DNA of 64,000 nt from Paramacrobiotus metropolitanus (lineage: Eukaryota > Tardigrada > Eutardigrada > Parachela > Macrobiotidae). This document shows, in pieces, positions 1 to 10,700 of this stretch. Within the stretch, counting starts at the first letter, position 1; every line of letters starts with the position of its first letter. The DNA lies in assembly GCF_019649055.1 (NCBI RefSeq), contig NW_026570241.1, positions 1,316,501 through 1,380,500 on the forward strand, given 5' to 3'. Under the pieces are notes generated by a model. That model was not told the origin of the DNA. It worked only from the letters and a program-made list of their open reading frames with translations, and did no database searches. The translations under genes and the position numbers were made by a program.

Positions 1-522
1 AAGGATGCCGCAAAATGCTCTGCCAATGATAACTGGAACCTTTACATGGGGGACTATATTAAAAACAATCCCGCCTTCGCCCAGCAATCGCATCGGGCAG
101 TGATAACCGGCATCCTTCCGGCTGAGTTTGCCATGGAGGTGTTTGTCATTGATTATGCAATACGTAAGAAGACATATGTGTCATCCAGAAAAGATAAGCG
201 CATAGCCAACTGTTTGCATGCGCTGTCTGCCGATAATGGTGGTCCAAGGTGGAATCAGTTTATTATTACGTGGAAGAAAGACGACCAATCGGAAGTACCA
301 CCAGAACGAGCATCTGAGGAAAACAATGCAGAAACTCTGGAAGTGTGGGACGTGGTGAGTGTCAAATTCGAGGCATCCACTGGGATCGATCCCCGCGAAT
401 TCTCGGTACGCAATGGTACTTTGTTCGCTGTAGCGGCATGTTGTTCAAACTTCAAAGTTGGTTTATGTATCCTCACAGGTTGTTTTCGCCGGCAAGGGAA
501 CCTAGTACAACATCAAGAATAA
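1..522 (+). CDS. DIS3L2-like 3'-5' exoribonuclease, C-terminal fragment (copy I)
   Basis: This is the 3' end of a gene that starts before the window; reading frame 1 is open from base 1 to the stop at 520-522. The fragment covers the end of the RNB catalytic domain (NDNWNLYMGDYI) and the following S1-like beta-barrel (AVITGILPAEFAMEVFV, then KKTYVSS, FIITWK and VWDVVSVKFEAS). It is clearly paralogous to the complete gene ending at 12795, residue for residue until REFSVR, after which the last ~28 residues are unrelated between copies. DIS3L2 family enzymes degrade uridylated RNAs in the cytoplasm without the exosome. The divergent tail could mean a damaged terminus or an unrecognised splice at the GTACGC following the S of REFS. 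Whether the rest of this copy is intact cannot be seen. Confidence 0.75.
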   Translation, partial: KDAAKCSANDNWNLYMGDYIKNNPAFAQQSHRAVITGILPAEFAMEVFVIDYAIRKKTYVSSRKDKRIANCLHALSADNGGPRWNQFIITWKKDDQSEVPPERASEENNAETLEVWDVVSVKFEASTGIDPREFSVRNGTLFAVAACCSNFKVGLCILTGCFRRQGNLVQHQE

Positions 523-1211
523 TGTAACTTCCCAAAAGCCATTCCTTACAGTTCGTGCCATGCCTATGCATCGATTCAGTGGTCCGGAAATTCCAGTGCT
601 TGGCTTCCTTAGCACCTACGCCAATGATTGCATGTAATCTGATTTCTACTGGCTTAATGCAGATTTGATATGCTGCTACCGATTCGAATCGAATTCATTT
701 TGTTACTCGTGCAATTTCAGGGTTTTAGACAACTAAAATACAGTGTTAGAATATCTTTGTTTGCAGCGTTTACGTGACCATATATTTGCTTCTACAACCG
801 CCTAAAGGCAACATAAAGAAAGTCAAAATATTGCACGTACAATTTTAAATGAAAGGAATACACAGGTTTCCGTACAAGGCCACTTCTCCAAAAGCGTTTC
901 GCGTCATTTTATTTTGCTGGCAGCCCAGACACAATCGCCACCTATGTTACATTACCAATCAGCATATCACTAAGATTCTGATCTCACTCTGCGACTCCGG
1001 ATACACCACGAGCAAGCTGCATACCAAATATTTAATTTGCAAAACGAACACCGCATACCGCATAAAATTCTGGATACTGATTTGAGAAAGTTAATTGAGT
1101 CGTGGACGATATGCAATCACTTTTCGGTGATATACCAATACATTCATAACCAAACATAACACTATCACGAAGTATGGTGATTTATGGCTTTATTTTAAAA
1201 AATTATTGTCG
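523..1211. other. Non-coding spacer after DIS3L2-like copy I
   Basis: AT-rich sequence with no open frame that looks coding. Nothing recognisable was found apart from a B-box-like run near 676-686 (GATTCGAATC) with no tRNA context. Confidence 0.4.
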
Positions 1212-1355
1212 AAGCAGCCTCGCGAAGCCGACAGCGTACGGCTTCCACATGCTTCTATACTGCGCAGCGGTGTGCATTTCCATGGATGTCGGAATCTGGC
1301 AGCAGATCCGGAACACAAGAAATTTGTGTAACCGCCTCGAGCTAGTGGTAACCTT
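1212..1355 (-). pseudogene. Relic of a clip-domain exon of a serine protease
   Basis: On the minus strand this aligns base by base with the clip-domain exons at 15696-15966 and 19344-19638. The stretch CVPDLLPDSDIHGNA is still readable, but a TAG follows shortly afterwards and the cysteine spacing is lost. No catalytic-domain exons lie nearby. It is a decayed copy of the protease gene family found intact at 13.2-16.0 kb. It sits just downstream of DIS3L2-like copy I, as the intact protease sits just downstream of copy II, so it probably belongs to the same ancestral duplication unit. Confidence 0.7.
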
Positions 1356-1499
1356 CTAGCATTTTCTTTGGAATCAATAAATACCGAAAAGTCTCAAAAG
1401 GTCGGCAATTCCAGTCTCGTTCAAAGTTTAAACGTGTCATTAAACTACTGCAAAACCGTTCCAACAGCCTGACCGCTCAACCAAAGCACATTCGCGGTT

Positions 1500-1805
1500 T
1501 GTATAAACCATAGATCTTCGTGGGGCTCGGTCCTCGCCTAGCACTCCACTTTTCCCATACCTTCTTCCTTCGGAAAAGTGATAGTTAATGTATACACATT
1601 ATCCTGGTTCGTTCGACTTCGAGAAGCTTACTGGCAGATTAAATACAACGTTCGGCAACCGAATCAAATAGCCAGCCTCCATAGTGAAGTGGTTTCTTGG
1701 CGCCAACACGTATGTACCGTTATATTTCCATATGGAAGCTGGAAAATTCCAACCACAAGGAAATGAGACAGCACATGCAGCGGAAAACTTCAAGCGAGGC
1801 TGCAA
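1500..1805 (-). pseudogene. Relic of the unknown Cys-containing exon found open at 17159-17449
   Basis: The minus strand reads NGTYVLAPRNHFTMEAGYLI, then PNVVF and KSNEPG, matching NGVFIFAPSNHFIMEAGYLI and KPNEPG of the 17.2-17.4 kb exon. Immediately after NEPG a TAA stands where the other copy has CAC, and indels disturb the frame downstream. The related DNA extends from roughly 1500 to 1760. It lies upstream (minus-strand sense) of the clip relic at 1212-1355, so both may have belonged to one gene. The domain itself is not recognised. Confidence 0.65.
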
Positions 1806-2285
1806 TTTTTGGCAAGCGAGGCAGCGAAGACGTCAGCGCTCCTCTGCGGGACAGGCTGCAGCCAGTAACGATTGCGCAGACACAGGTCGTCCGAACCACT
1901 ACGCCGGCAACGCTGAAAACACTGAAATTCTCCGAGGGCATCGAAAGAGACGTTGGAAAGAACTAAGCGGCTTTCTTCGTTAATAATGTCCATGTGCATT
2001 TGTATAATTATAATTTCTGTGTGTGGACCATTTGCAAAGAGTGTTTGTCTCTTAAGCTGCTGCAAGTGCTGCAAAGTTTTAGTTTGAAATAACAAATGCT
2101 CATGCGCAACCTGCAAAATAAGTCTGAAAAAAACCGGTAATTCAATCTATTTTGTTTAGTATACGGTGCAGTGGTATACCGTAACAGCAGAAGGCTTCTT
2201 GGTTGTTAATAAACCGACCCAATCCTGGGATGCCGACAAAGTTCGGTTTCCGCATAGATCCAGCCCGTCTACCGTCAGATGTAGA
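1806..2285. other. Spacer before the kinase-kelch gene
   Basis: No supported gene. An open plus-strand frame reaches back to about 2166, but the first ATG in the frame that joins the kinase exons is at 2286. Confidence 0.35.
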
Positions 2286-4305
2286 ATGGATGTAGAAAGT
2301 AATACGACCCGAAAAGTGGATCGGACTTCATCGGGAGCAATCACAGAGACTGTCAAGTCTGCCATCAAGGCAAACGAGAAGGCTTCGCCCAAACAGGTCC
2401 AGAAGCTTGAGACGGAGTAACTGCGGAAATTGGTAGTAACTTACAGTATCGCTACTCTAACGACAGCTTTATGGGAAGGGGATCGTTCGGCATTGTTTAC
2501 AAGGCTACGGTAGTAGATGGTGGTACTTGCACGGAAGAAAACGTAATAGCTGTCAAAGTGGAACACATTAGCACTCCTTTCGAAGATGCTGTTGACTCAG
2601 AAAGCTGGATAAAGATGATGAAGAGACTCCGGAAACTTACCGAACTAGCTCACGACAATCTCGTCGTTTATCACAAAGTAACAATCACGAAAGCTTCCGT
2701 TGGAGCGACCGTTGAGCTGGCAATGGACTGCCATAAAGGTAACCTGAAGGTCGAATTATTTCAGTAACTGTTTCTTTCATTGTGTATTATAACTAAGCAA
2801 AAAAACAAACTATGGTTTAGGTGATTTGGCTTCTTTTTTAAGAGAGGCACAGAAAACACATAGCCTGCTAAATAGCTATGGAAAGGTCAAACGCTTTACA
2901 AGGCATTTAACTCAAGGACTCCACTTCCTGCATAAGAGCGGAATCATTCATGGTGATTTAAAACCGGGAAACATTCTTGTGAAGATGTTGGCTTGTCGCC
3001 ACGAAGAGTTACTCATCGGTGATTTGGATGATTTAGTTTTAATGCGAGAAAACGCAACTTGTTCTGCAGACATTTCGCACTTACGCGGTACAGTGCGTTA
3101 CATGTCACCCGAAATGCTTCAAAAATTTTCCGAAAAGTGAACAGAGACACCTGGAAGAAAAAGCGATATTTTTAGGTTGAGCTGCATGATTCTGGAGATG
3201 ACAGAATGCTATAAACGTATACCAACAAAGCTACTAGTGAAAGATGATAATATTGTTGTTGTTGAGAGCAACGCTAGCAATCAGCGCTATGCCACTCTGA
3301 TGATCGACGGTTACGTTCCATTCGTGAGTGCTGACACCGAGGACAACTTAGCCGATCTGATCCGATCATGCTTGAATCCAGTTAGCGCAAAGAGAGCATC
3401 CGCAAAACATATTTTGCATATGCTCCCAGGAAAAGAAGTTATAGTATTCTTTCGCTTGGGCTTCCGAAACGTTCAAAATTTTTTAATATTCGACCCTTTT
3501 ACTAGCTCTTTTTATGTTCAAAACGTGCTTGGTGTACCAATTTTTTCCAACTTTTCTTATCCTTATCACTCTCACCTAGCGGCTACAGACACAGCATTAA
3601 TAATAATAAGAGAGCGTATAAATGCCACGGGGGATGTGACTGAGACGCTATACCTATGGAATCTGGGCGACAGATCGTGGTGTGAGCTGTTGCCGTCCAG
3701 GAAGATACGGTACACACCCCCCATCGTGATCAATTGCAAGGCCTATTTCTGGGAGAACAATGAATTTTTTAAGGTACTACACCTGTCTACCGGCAGCATT
3801 AAGTCTTTACAAGCCCCATCCGAAATGAGGTGAGTGCTAACAGTTTCAGCGGGCATACTGCCGTAGAAGCCAGCAACAAAGTACTTCCTGTTGCAGAGTT
3901 TGTGCGGTGGCACTGGCTGTGGCGAAATATGGTGAACAGATCTTTTATGCTACATCACGCAGCCTGTACTGCTACGATACGGCAACTAAAGAATGGTTCT
4001 CCTTGCCGGAGCTCCCAGCGTTGCGAGTCCGGTTTGAGCTGGCTGTGGTTAACGGATACGTTTACATTCTGGGTGGGAGTTTCAAGAGCGACGACGAATC
4101 ATTCCAACATCTATCTGTAGTTGTATTCGTTTGAACTTGGACAGTGCTGCATGGAAAGATATCGAGCCGTTTCGGCAACAAAGATTCCGGCATTCTGCGT
4201 GTGTTGTTACGGACCGAATATACGTTTGCGGCGGCAGACACACTGACTACAAGCACGCGTGCACCATTGAGTTTTTCGATACCAAACACAACACACGTTG
4301 GTCGT
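2286..4305 (+). pseudogene. Protein kinase-kelch fusion gene with in-frame stop and frameshift
   Basis: Exons: 2286-2396 (low-complexity lead), 2447-2738, 2821-3829 and 3897 to about 4305; all splice phases agree. The kinase domain has the P-loop GRGSFGIVYKA, AVKVE (ATP lysine), HGDLKPGNIL (HRD changed to HGD; catalytic D, K and N present), GDLDD in place of DFG, and GTVRYMSPEML (APE region). After the kinase C-lobe (GRKSDIFRLSCMILEM), the same frame runs into kelch-like repeats: TETLYLWNLGDRSW, LYCYDTATKEWFSLPEL, YVYILGGS and IYVCGG. A TGA at 3138-3140 interrupts the C-lobe between QKFSEK and TETPGRKSD. A frame change occurs near 4095-4120 between GGSFKSDDESFQ and RLNLDSAAW. Both lesions suggest a pseudogene; stop readthrough or assembly error is possible but needs two events. 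The 3' end beyond GTAAGT at about 4306 was not located. A kinase fused to kelch repeats is not an arrangement I know as common. Confidence 0.65.
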
Positions 4306-5520
4306 AAGTTAACTTGTCAGAAGATAATCAGCTGCTACTGTTGGGCCAAGCCGCACGCCGCGATTACCGTGGCGTAGTGTCTGCCATAACGGTTCAGCTG
4401 GAATGCGGCTTCCCTCTAGATGCCGGTATTCGAAGTTGTTGAACGGCATTTCTTCTTCCGCATCCTAGAGTGCCACAGAATTTACACATACAGGAACTCT
4501 TGCTGAAGAAACTGGTGCGAATTGCAATGAAAGTTTTGTCTAATGATTACCGATTGGCTCACTTATTGTGCGTATTATGACGGATTCAACATTTTTTGGT
4601 AATTCCCGCTTAAGGGAAGGCCGGTGCAAAGACCACATCCCGTTGTATGAGCGTTCGGTTGTGTACAATACTCTTAATATCCAAAACTACTACTCTACGT
4701 GTACAAAAAACCCCGCCTGCATGTATAACATCTTGCCTGCTCGTGGAATGTGAAAGCAAACCTCCTGCTACCTTAATTTCTGAGTAACTAAGTTTGTTTA
4801 CAATGGCGAAACAATACAATACTCACATCTGTTTGAAGAAGCTTGCTTCACATGAACCCTTACTGCTAGCACCTAAAATTACTACAATTTGCATCCCTAC
4901 AATGGCTCGTTAATTAAATCTTTTGAGATCGTACTCCTCATTTCACCAGCATCTCGCGAAGCCACTTCAATTTCCATGGCTATTACCCGTTGTGACATCG
5001 CTGTTATATAGCTGGCAGACGATGTGGCAGATGTGCTCGATTACGCCTTTAGTTACAGGATCTATAGACACTTGGTCGCATCTCTCGGAAAGTTCATAAC
5101 AACGATAAACACATATGTCAACTCAGTCCGTATACGAGCGTTGCTCTAAAGGTCACCGGTATGGGCGGCACACCACTTTTTATTTTCGTCCCTTCAACAA
5201 TTGTATGCTGGTTTATTATAAATCATCGGTGCCAACTGCCAAGTGCCTCGAGGAGCCAGTTGCACAGGGTAATAAATAATTTAGGCTTTTCGTAGGACCT
5301 TCGTATTTTTGTATGACCGCCATAGGTGATGAAAGTATAATCACTTATACTACTGCTCCACTCTCTAAACTGTCGCGGTAAATCGCTGCAGTCTTCTTTA
5401 ATTGCGCAATTCGGACCCGTGACCTTTGCCCATACTCATTCCGCGACCCTTAGTTATGCCCTTAGTTAGTGTGCTGCTCCCATTTGTAAGCGAAATGCTT
5501 CCCAGCATGTAGTATATGTA

Positions 5521-5541
5521 CATACGTACTACGTACGTATG
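5521..5541. repeat. Short palindrome, 9-bp arms
   Basis: CATACGTAC, a 3-base spacer, then GTACGTATG: perfect arms, flanked on both sides by GTACATGTA-like sequence. Probably simple-sequence derived. Confidence 0.5.
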
Positions 5542-6560
5542 GTACATGTAGGCACGCCAACATGATTTCAAAAATTTAAAGCAGTCCCTTTATCCCAGCG
5601 GCATCATAATGCAAAAGTGGTCCTAACTCTTCACGCAACGGGCGTTGCTGATTTTTCAACTATATAATCAATGGCGCGAGCAGCATGCAACAGCGACTCG
5701 ATGCAACACATCCCTTTTACGCATGCAATCACGCTATCGATCCACAAAAGTATCGTTATAGTGCTGTGCGTGGTGGTGTGCGTGGTGCTTTTTAACCAAG
5801 CAGAGAACTTGACTGATCGCAAAAACAATCACACTCCGGCAATTTTTTTATTCAACAAGGCCGCAGCTAGCTGTCATAACAGTCCGTTGTATGCAAGCCT
5901 TCAGGTGCAATAGTCTCCGAGAAAGCACTTTATAGATTTTAAGAAAACATCATTCAACTAAATTAATTGTCGGACAAAACTCTACAACACCCTAACGTTG
6001 TGGCACATAATGCACTGGAATATCTGTTTGGCTTTCATAGAATATCAGCATCTGTGTGATTTTTTCCTTTTGATTTTAGAAATGTCTCTGCATCGCTCGC
6101 CGGGTCCAAGGGTCTACGGTAGACGGTTCTTTTCCTCAATTTTCGCCCCGTCGAGCGGCGTTGAACGGTAACGGTGGGATGGTTCAGGTGACGTGCAGCG
6201 TCGCGTCAAAATCTATGCTATCAGGATCAGCTTGCCGCCACAAATATTTTGATTTCAACTCGCGAAACTATGTGACCAGGTGCACCACTAGAGTAGCGCA
6301 TAGCCGTATACGTAATACGTATAATGCAGTACGAAGTCCGTTTTCGTTTATTGTTAATAACATCGCGCAAAATTTGGTTTGCAAAAACAGTTAATACGTA
6401 CAAAGACGAACGTTAGGCACTCATTTTTTTAGCTTTACATCTAATACCTAACCTGTAACTAGATCTAGCAGTATCACGAAGGATAGCTGCATTTGGTGGT
6501 TTTTGGAAAAATGTTGTCGCGCAGTAACAACGAAAAAGTCGGCACGTTCAAGAGTACAGT

Positions 6561-6590
6561 ATGTACATGTACATGTACATGTACATGTAT
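6561..6590. repeat. (GTACAT)n microsatellite
   Basis: About four and a half uninterrupted copies of the self-complementary hexamer GTACAT. No neighbouring gene. Confidence 0.85.
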
Positions 6591-6715
6591 GAGTCTAGCG
6601 ACTAGCAATACTGTACTTGCAAAAATAGTTTAGGTTTAGCACCGGCATTGACCCTGTAATGCCAAGGTGTACAATAATTATAGGGTGCCATGTATTCTAT
6701 TGTTCAGGCCGAGAC

Positions 6716-6741
6716 GTTCAGGATGTTGCAACATCCTGAAC
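6716..6741. repeat. Perfect 26-bp palindrome, 13-bp arms, no spacer
   Basis: GTTCAGGATGTTG is followed directly by its exact reverse complement. It could be a binding site for a dimeric factor or a foldback scar; no gene starts next to it. Confidence 0.8.
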
Positions 6742-7724
6742 TGAATTACTAAATCAATGTCGAAATGAAGTACTGTAGAAGTATCCCTCCACTGCACAGG
6801 CCATTGGCACAGCGGATACGGCATGCATTAGCCATTAATTATCCGTCACTTAAGTTTGTCGGGTTGTATACCCGTAGGCGACGCTATCGCGTGCAACTGC
6901 AGCATGGTTGTGGTACTTGGGATATAAATGTATACGAGCAACGTGTGCGCTTCGCGTTTCCGGCATCCGCAATTTTATTCAATGATATTGGCAGCTGGCA
7001 CTGCTGAAGGGCAGCAATGATACACTATAACCAGTTGTTGGGCGCTTTGTACGGATACCGGAAGTCAAATTAATTTCACTTCATCAGTTTTTTTTTACGA
7101 AAAGGTGCGCACCGGAAGAGGATTTCGCCTGATGTCCCAAAAATGCGAAGTAAGTGCCTACGCTCATCGGCAGTAAACTAATACTCTTTTCTAAAAGCAC
7201 TTTATTGTATGATGATTTTATGATGAATGACGTTACATTTCATGCAGCTGTCGAAAAATGTACTTGTTGATCATACGCGTATTAGTCTGCCGGGTCCGCG
7301 TACCGCTGCTCTATACGGAATGCATTTGAGGGTGCACCAGAAAAAAATGAACTCACCGCTTAAACCGGTATAATTATGACAGCATTCCGCAATCTCATCC
7401 TGACATCACTGCCGATGCCGGAAGCGGTGTGCTATCGTACTAATACAATCAGCAGGCCAGAATAATGCTTAGTTAAGCTGCATCATTTACACTACACACT
7501 TTACTGATTATTACGTATATGTTATATTACCTCACTATACGGCCTAGTGATCATACCTTTGTATACTTCTGGATTTGATATTTCTGATTAAATATTGTTA
7601 CTGCTTACGGTGTTCCGACTGTTTCGTCTTTCCTTAGCTCCGAACCGACACCAGATCATCTGTTACTGCTGGCAAGGAATTAACAGCGAATACAGTTACT
7701 ATTCCTATTAATCAAACCGGAACG

Positions 7725-10700
7725 ATGTCTCAGGTTTGTTTATACAAAAATGTAAATAAGTCCGTGTGCTGTATTCGGCGATGTTGGCTTCGTTTTGAAA
7801 TGAGCGCTCTGAAGATCCTGTTGTAATCCAGGAAGTCGAGGGAATCTTGGTCGTGGTTAGCGAAAAGCGGGCATATGTTCGGGGACGGGGTTATGTAAGT
7901 AGTGCTTAAAAAGCGCTAGTTAACAGAGTCAAGTTTGCAATAACGTTAGCCTGCATCGAGCACTGACCCCACATTCGGCCGTTTGTCAGATTTTGTTTTT
8001 AATTTATACTTACATATGAGTACAGGAGGACGTTGTGATACTTGGCGACACCAACAGTCGCGGCGCTATTCACGGCGACAGAGTGCGAGTGATCATTCAG
8101 GATCGGAAAGAGTTTCTTGTAAGTCGCCTTTTTTCGCGCTAGCTGTATGATTATTTTGAATGGTAAAGAAATGAAATCTCTACGGCAGCCCAAACTGGAT
8201 TACTACTGGGACGAACTAGCGAAGATAATTAGGATCGACAGCCTGGGATCCGCTTTTTCTAAGCAAGATATTATGGCTTCGCTGCTGTTTAACAATGCGT
8301 ATTCGAAGCTGTCGGCGGAAGAAAGAAAAGAAGCGTTCTTGTCGCGGGTAGACGATCAAACTGTTCAACAAAAATGGATGCAGATCCTTCAGAAGCGATG
8401 CAGATTGGACGACTTGTATACATTCCCGGAACGTCTATTCCAAAAAGTCGGAGAGGTACATATAATGTATGTGCGCTGAAGTAAATGGAACAAAGATTTT
8501 GTTTTCAAGTTAATTATTCGGAGAATTCAATCAACCACTCGCGCACCCCAATATTTGTACAATGACTGTATATTTGTACAATGACTGTTGCAATTGTTCG
8601 CATTCCGCATTACAGATAGTCAGTGTGACACAACCTGGATCGAATAATGATTTCCGCTATGCTGTCGGTCAGTTGCAAGAGTTAGTGACTAGGCCAGGTT
8701 ATTATAAATTGGAGCAAACTTGCTTTTCTACACCATGGAAAGGGGATGAACTGCCCCGGCACGTAATTGCACCAGGTGAATATTCTTGCTGGCTTTGTAT
8801 AATACTTTTATGTTTCCTCTACTATTGTACGAACACCCTAGATCTGTCAGTCGAATGCACCGCAGACATGCTGTTGTGTTGTAAGGAGAGATATTTTGTG
8901 GTTTGAAGAATATAAATATACTGTACTCTGGTAATCAATTCCTAACCATGTAACGTCTTGTGCCAGTTCCACAACTTGTGTAGTGATAATGACTATTCAA
9001 AAATGTTTTTTTTGTACATCCGTTTTAGATTTACTGCAACGGATCAAGAGCTCCTTGGTTTTTGTGGAGTTACAAACGATACAAAACCAGCAACAGTATG
9101 AGTACAAGCAAAGTGCATGTAATTTCAAGCATAGCCCAAATATTCACATTCATATTAAAAAAAACAAAGGATATTAATTTTTCACAGCAGCCGCATACGG
9201 CTGGCTTGGGTCTCATATAAATAAGAACTCTCTGCTTTCTGTAGATTGTAGGTTAATTCAGTATTGCTTGCCCACCACTTTTCAGATGTCGCATTTCCGA
9301 TTTGGGTGGGTCCGATGATATGCAAACTTGGAAAACGGTCATCATGAAGGAAAACAACATTAATACAGAAGTTTTTGATTACTTGGAGCGCAAGCTAAAA
9401 GATCCACTAATCGATGTATGTCGTATAGATATGGCCTTCCTCGAATAAGTAGTAATATTGTGACCTTTACCTTTGCCGCCCTGCAATGAATAGGCTCACT
9501 AGAATGCTGTAGGAGTAAAATCGTCCATTCAAGAATTAAGTCTCTTTACTAATACATTGTCTGAATGTAACAACACTACTCGAGCATCACAAAAATAATA
9601 TTATTTATATAATTTGCAGCTATTGCACTATAATCGTTCGGTTTTGTGTTCCAGGCTGACCGAATAGATTTGACAAACTTGGTGACATTCACCATCGACC
9701 CACCAAACGCCGCCGACAAAGACGACGCTGTTTCATGTGAATTAATAAACGGGATTTACCGTGTGGGCGTTCATATAGCCGATGTCAGCGCTTACGTCAT
9801 AAAAGATTCTGAGTTGGATCGGGATCTTTCGGCTCGGGGCACTTCTGTGTATCTGCAGAACGAGACGGTGCCCATGCTGCCGTCTGAACTGGTAGAGAAA
9901 TGTTCGCTTCTTCCCGGAAAGGACCGGCGCACGATATCAGTAATTTTCGATATCGCACCGGAAGGAACCATAACAGAACGATTGGAATTTAAAAAATCAC
10001 GGATTCGCAGTCGCGCAGACCTGACGTACCAAGAGGCACAGGTAAGCACCTGCATGAGTAATTGTAATTTCGTTTGTTCTGTCATATCAATAGTGATCCA
10101 GAGGCAGTCTGTGTTCTGGGTCTTAGTGTGGTTTATCGTCCGGGAGGACTTTTAGCTAGGGGGTGGAGGCTCATTAATTAAACGACCTATAATAAGCGAC
10201 CGCTTCACTAGTAAAATTAAAGGTGGATCACAAGAAACGCGGAGGCGAAACCTCAGCAGTTTCTGGCAGTAAAAATGATAGTACAGTATGTGATATCGCA
10301 TGCTGCTCGTTAAGCCACTTTTACAGAACATCATCGACGAAGAACCGAACGAACGACCAATTGACATCCAGACAAGCGTTCGGAATTTGAAGACGGTTAC
10401 CGACGTTCTAAAAAAAGTTCGTCAGGAAAAAGGTAGCACTACAAACTTTCAATTCGCAAAACCCAGCTACTTCAGAACTACTTCTCTAGTTTAGTGCTGG
10501 AGCTTACGAACTTGTGTCATCCTCTATGCTTTTTAAAATTCACTAAAATTGTATGTTCCAGATCACCCTATAAGAATTGACGGATGTAAATCGGTGCAAT
10601 TGTTGGAGTTTGAATCGACTGCGGAAGTAGGGCATTTTTTATTATCGCCAAAACCCCAGTATGATAGCCAGGAGTAAGTGTGCGAGTACTGCAGTAGTGC

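Larger units (their letters stand above)
4306..7724. other. Intergenic stretch with short palindromes and a hexamer microsatellite
   Basis: No convincing coding exon in 3.4 kb. Structured bits are the palindrome at 5521-5541, the (GTACAT)n run at 6561-6590 and the perfect inverted repeat at 6716-6741, each listed separately. The block at 6940-6960 (GTGTGCGCTTCGCGTTTCCGG) recurs almost exactly, inverted, near 20331-20351. Confidence 0.4.
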
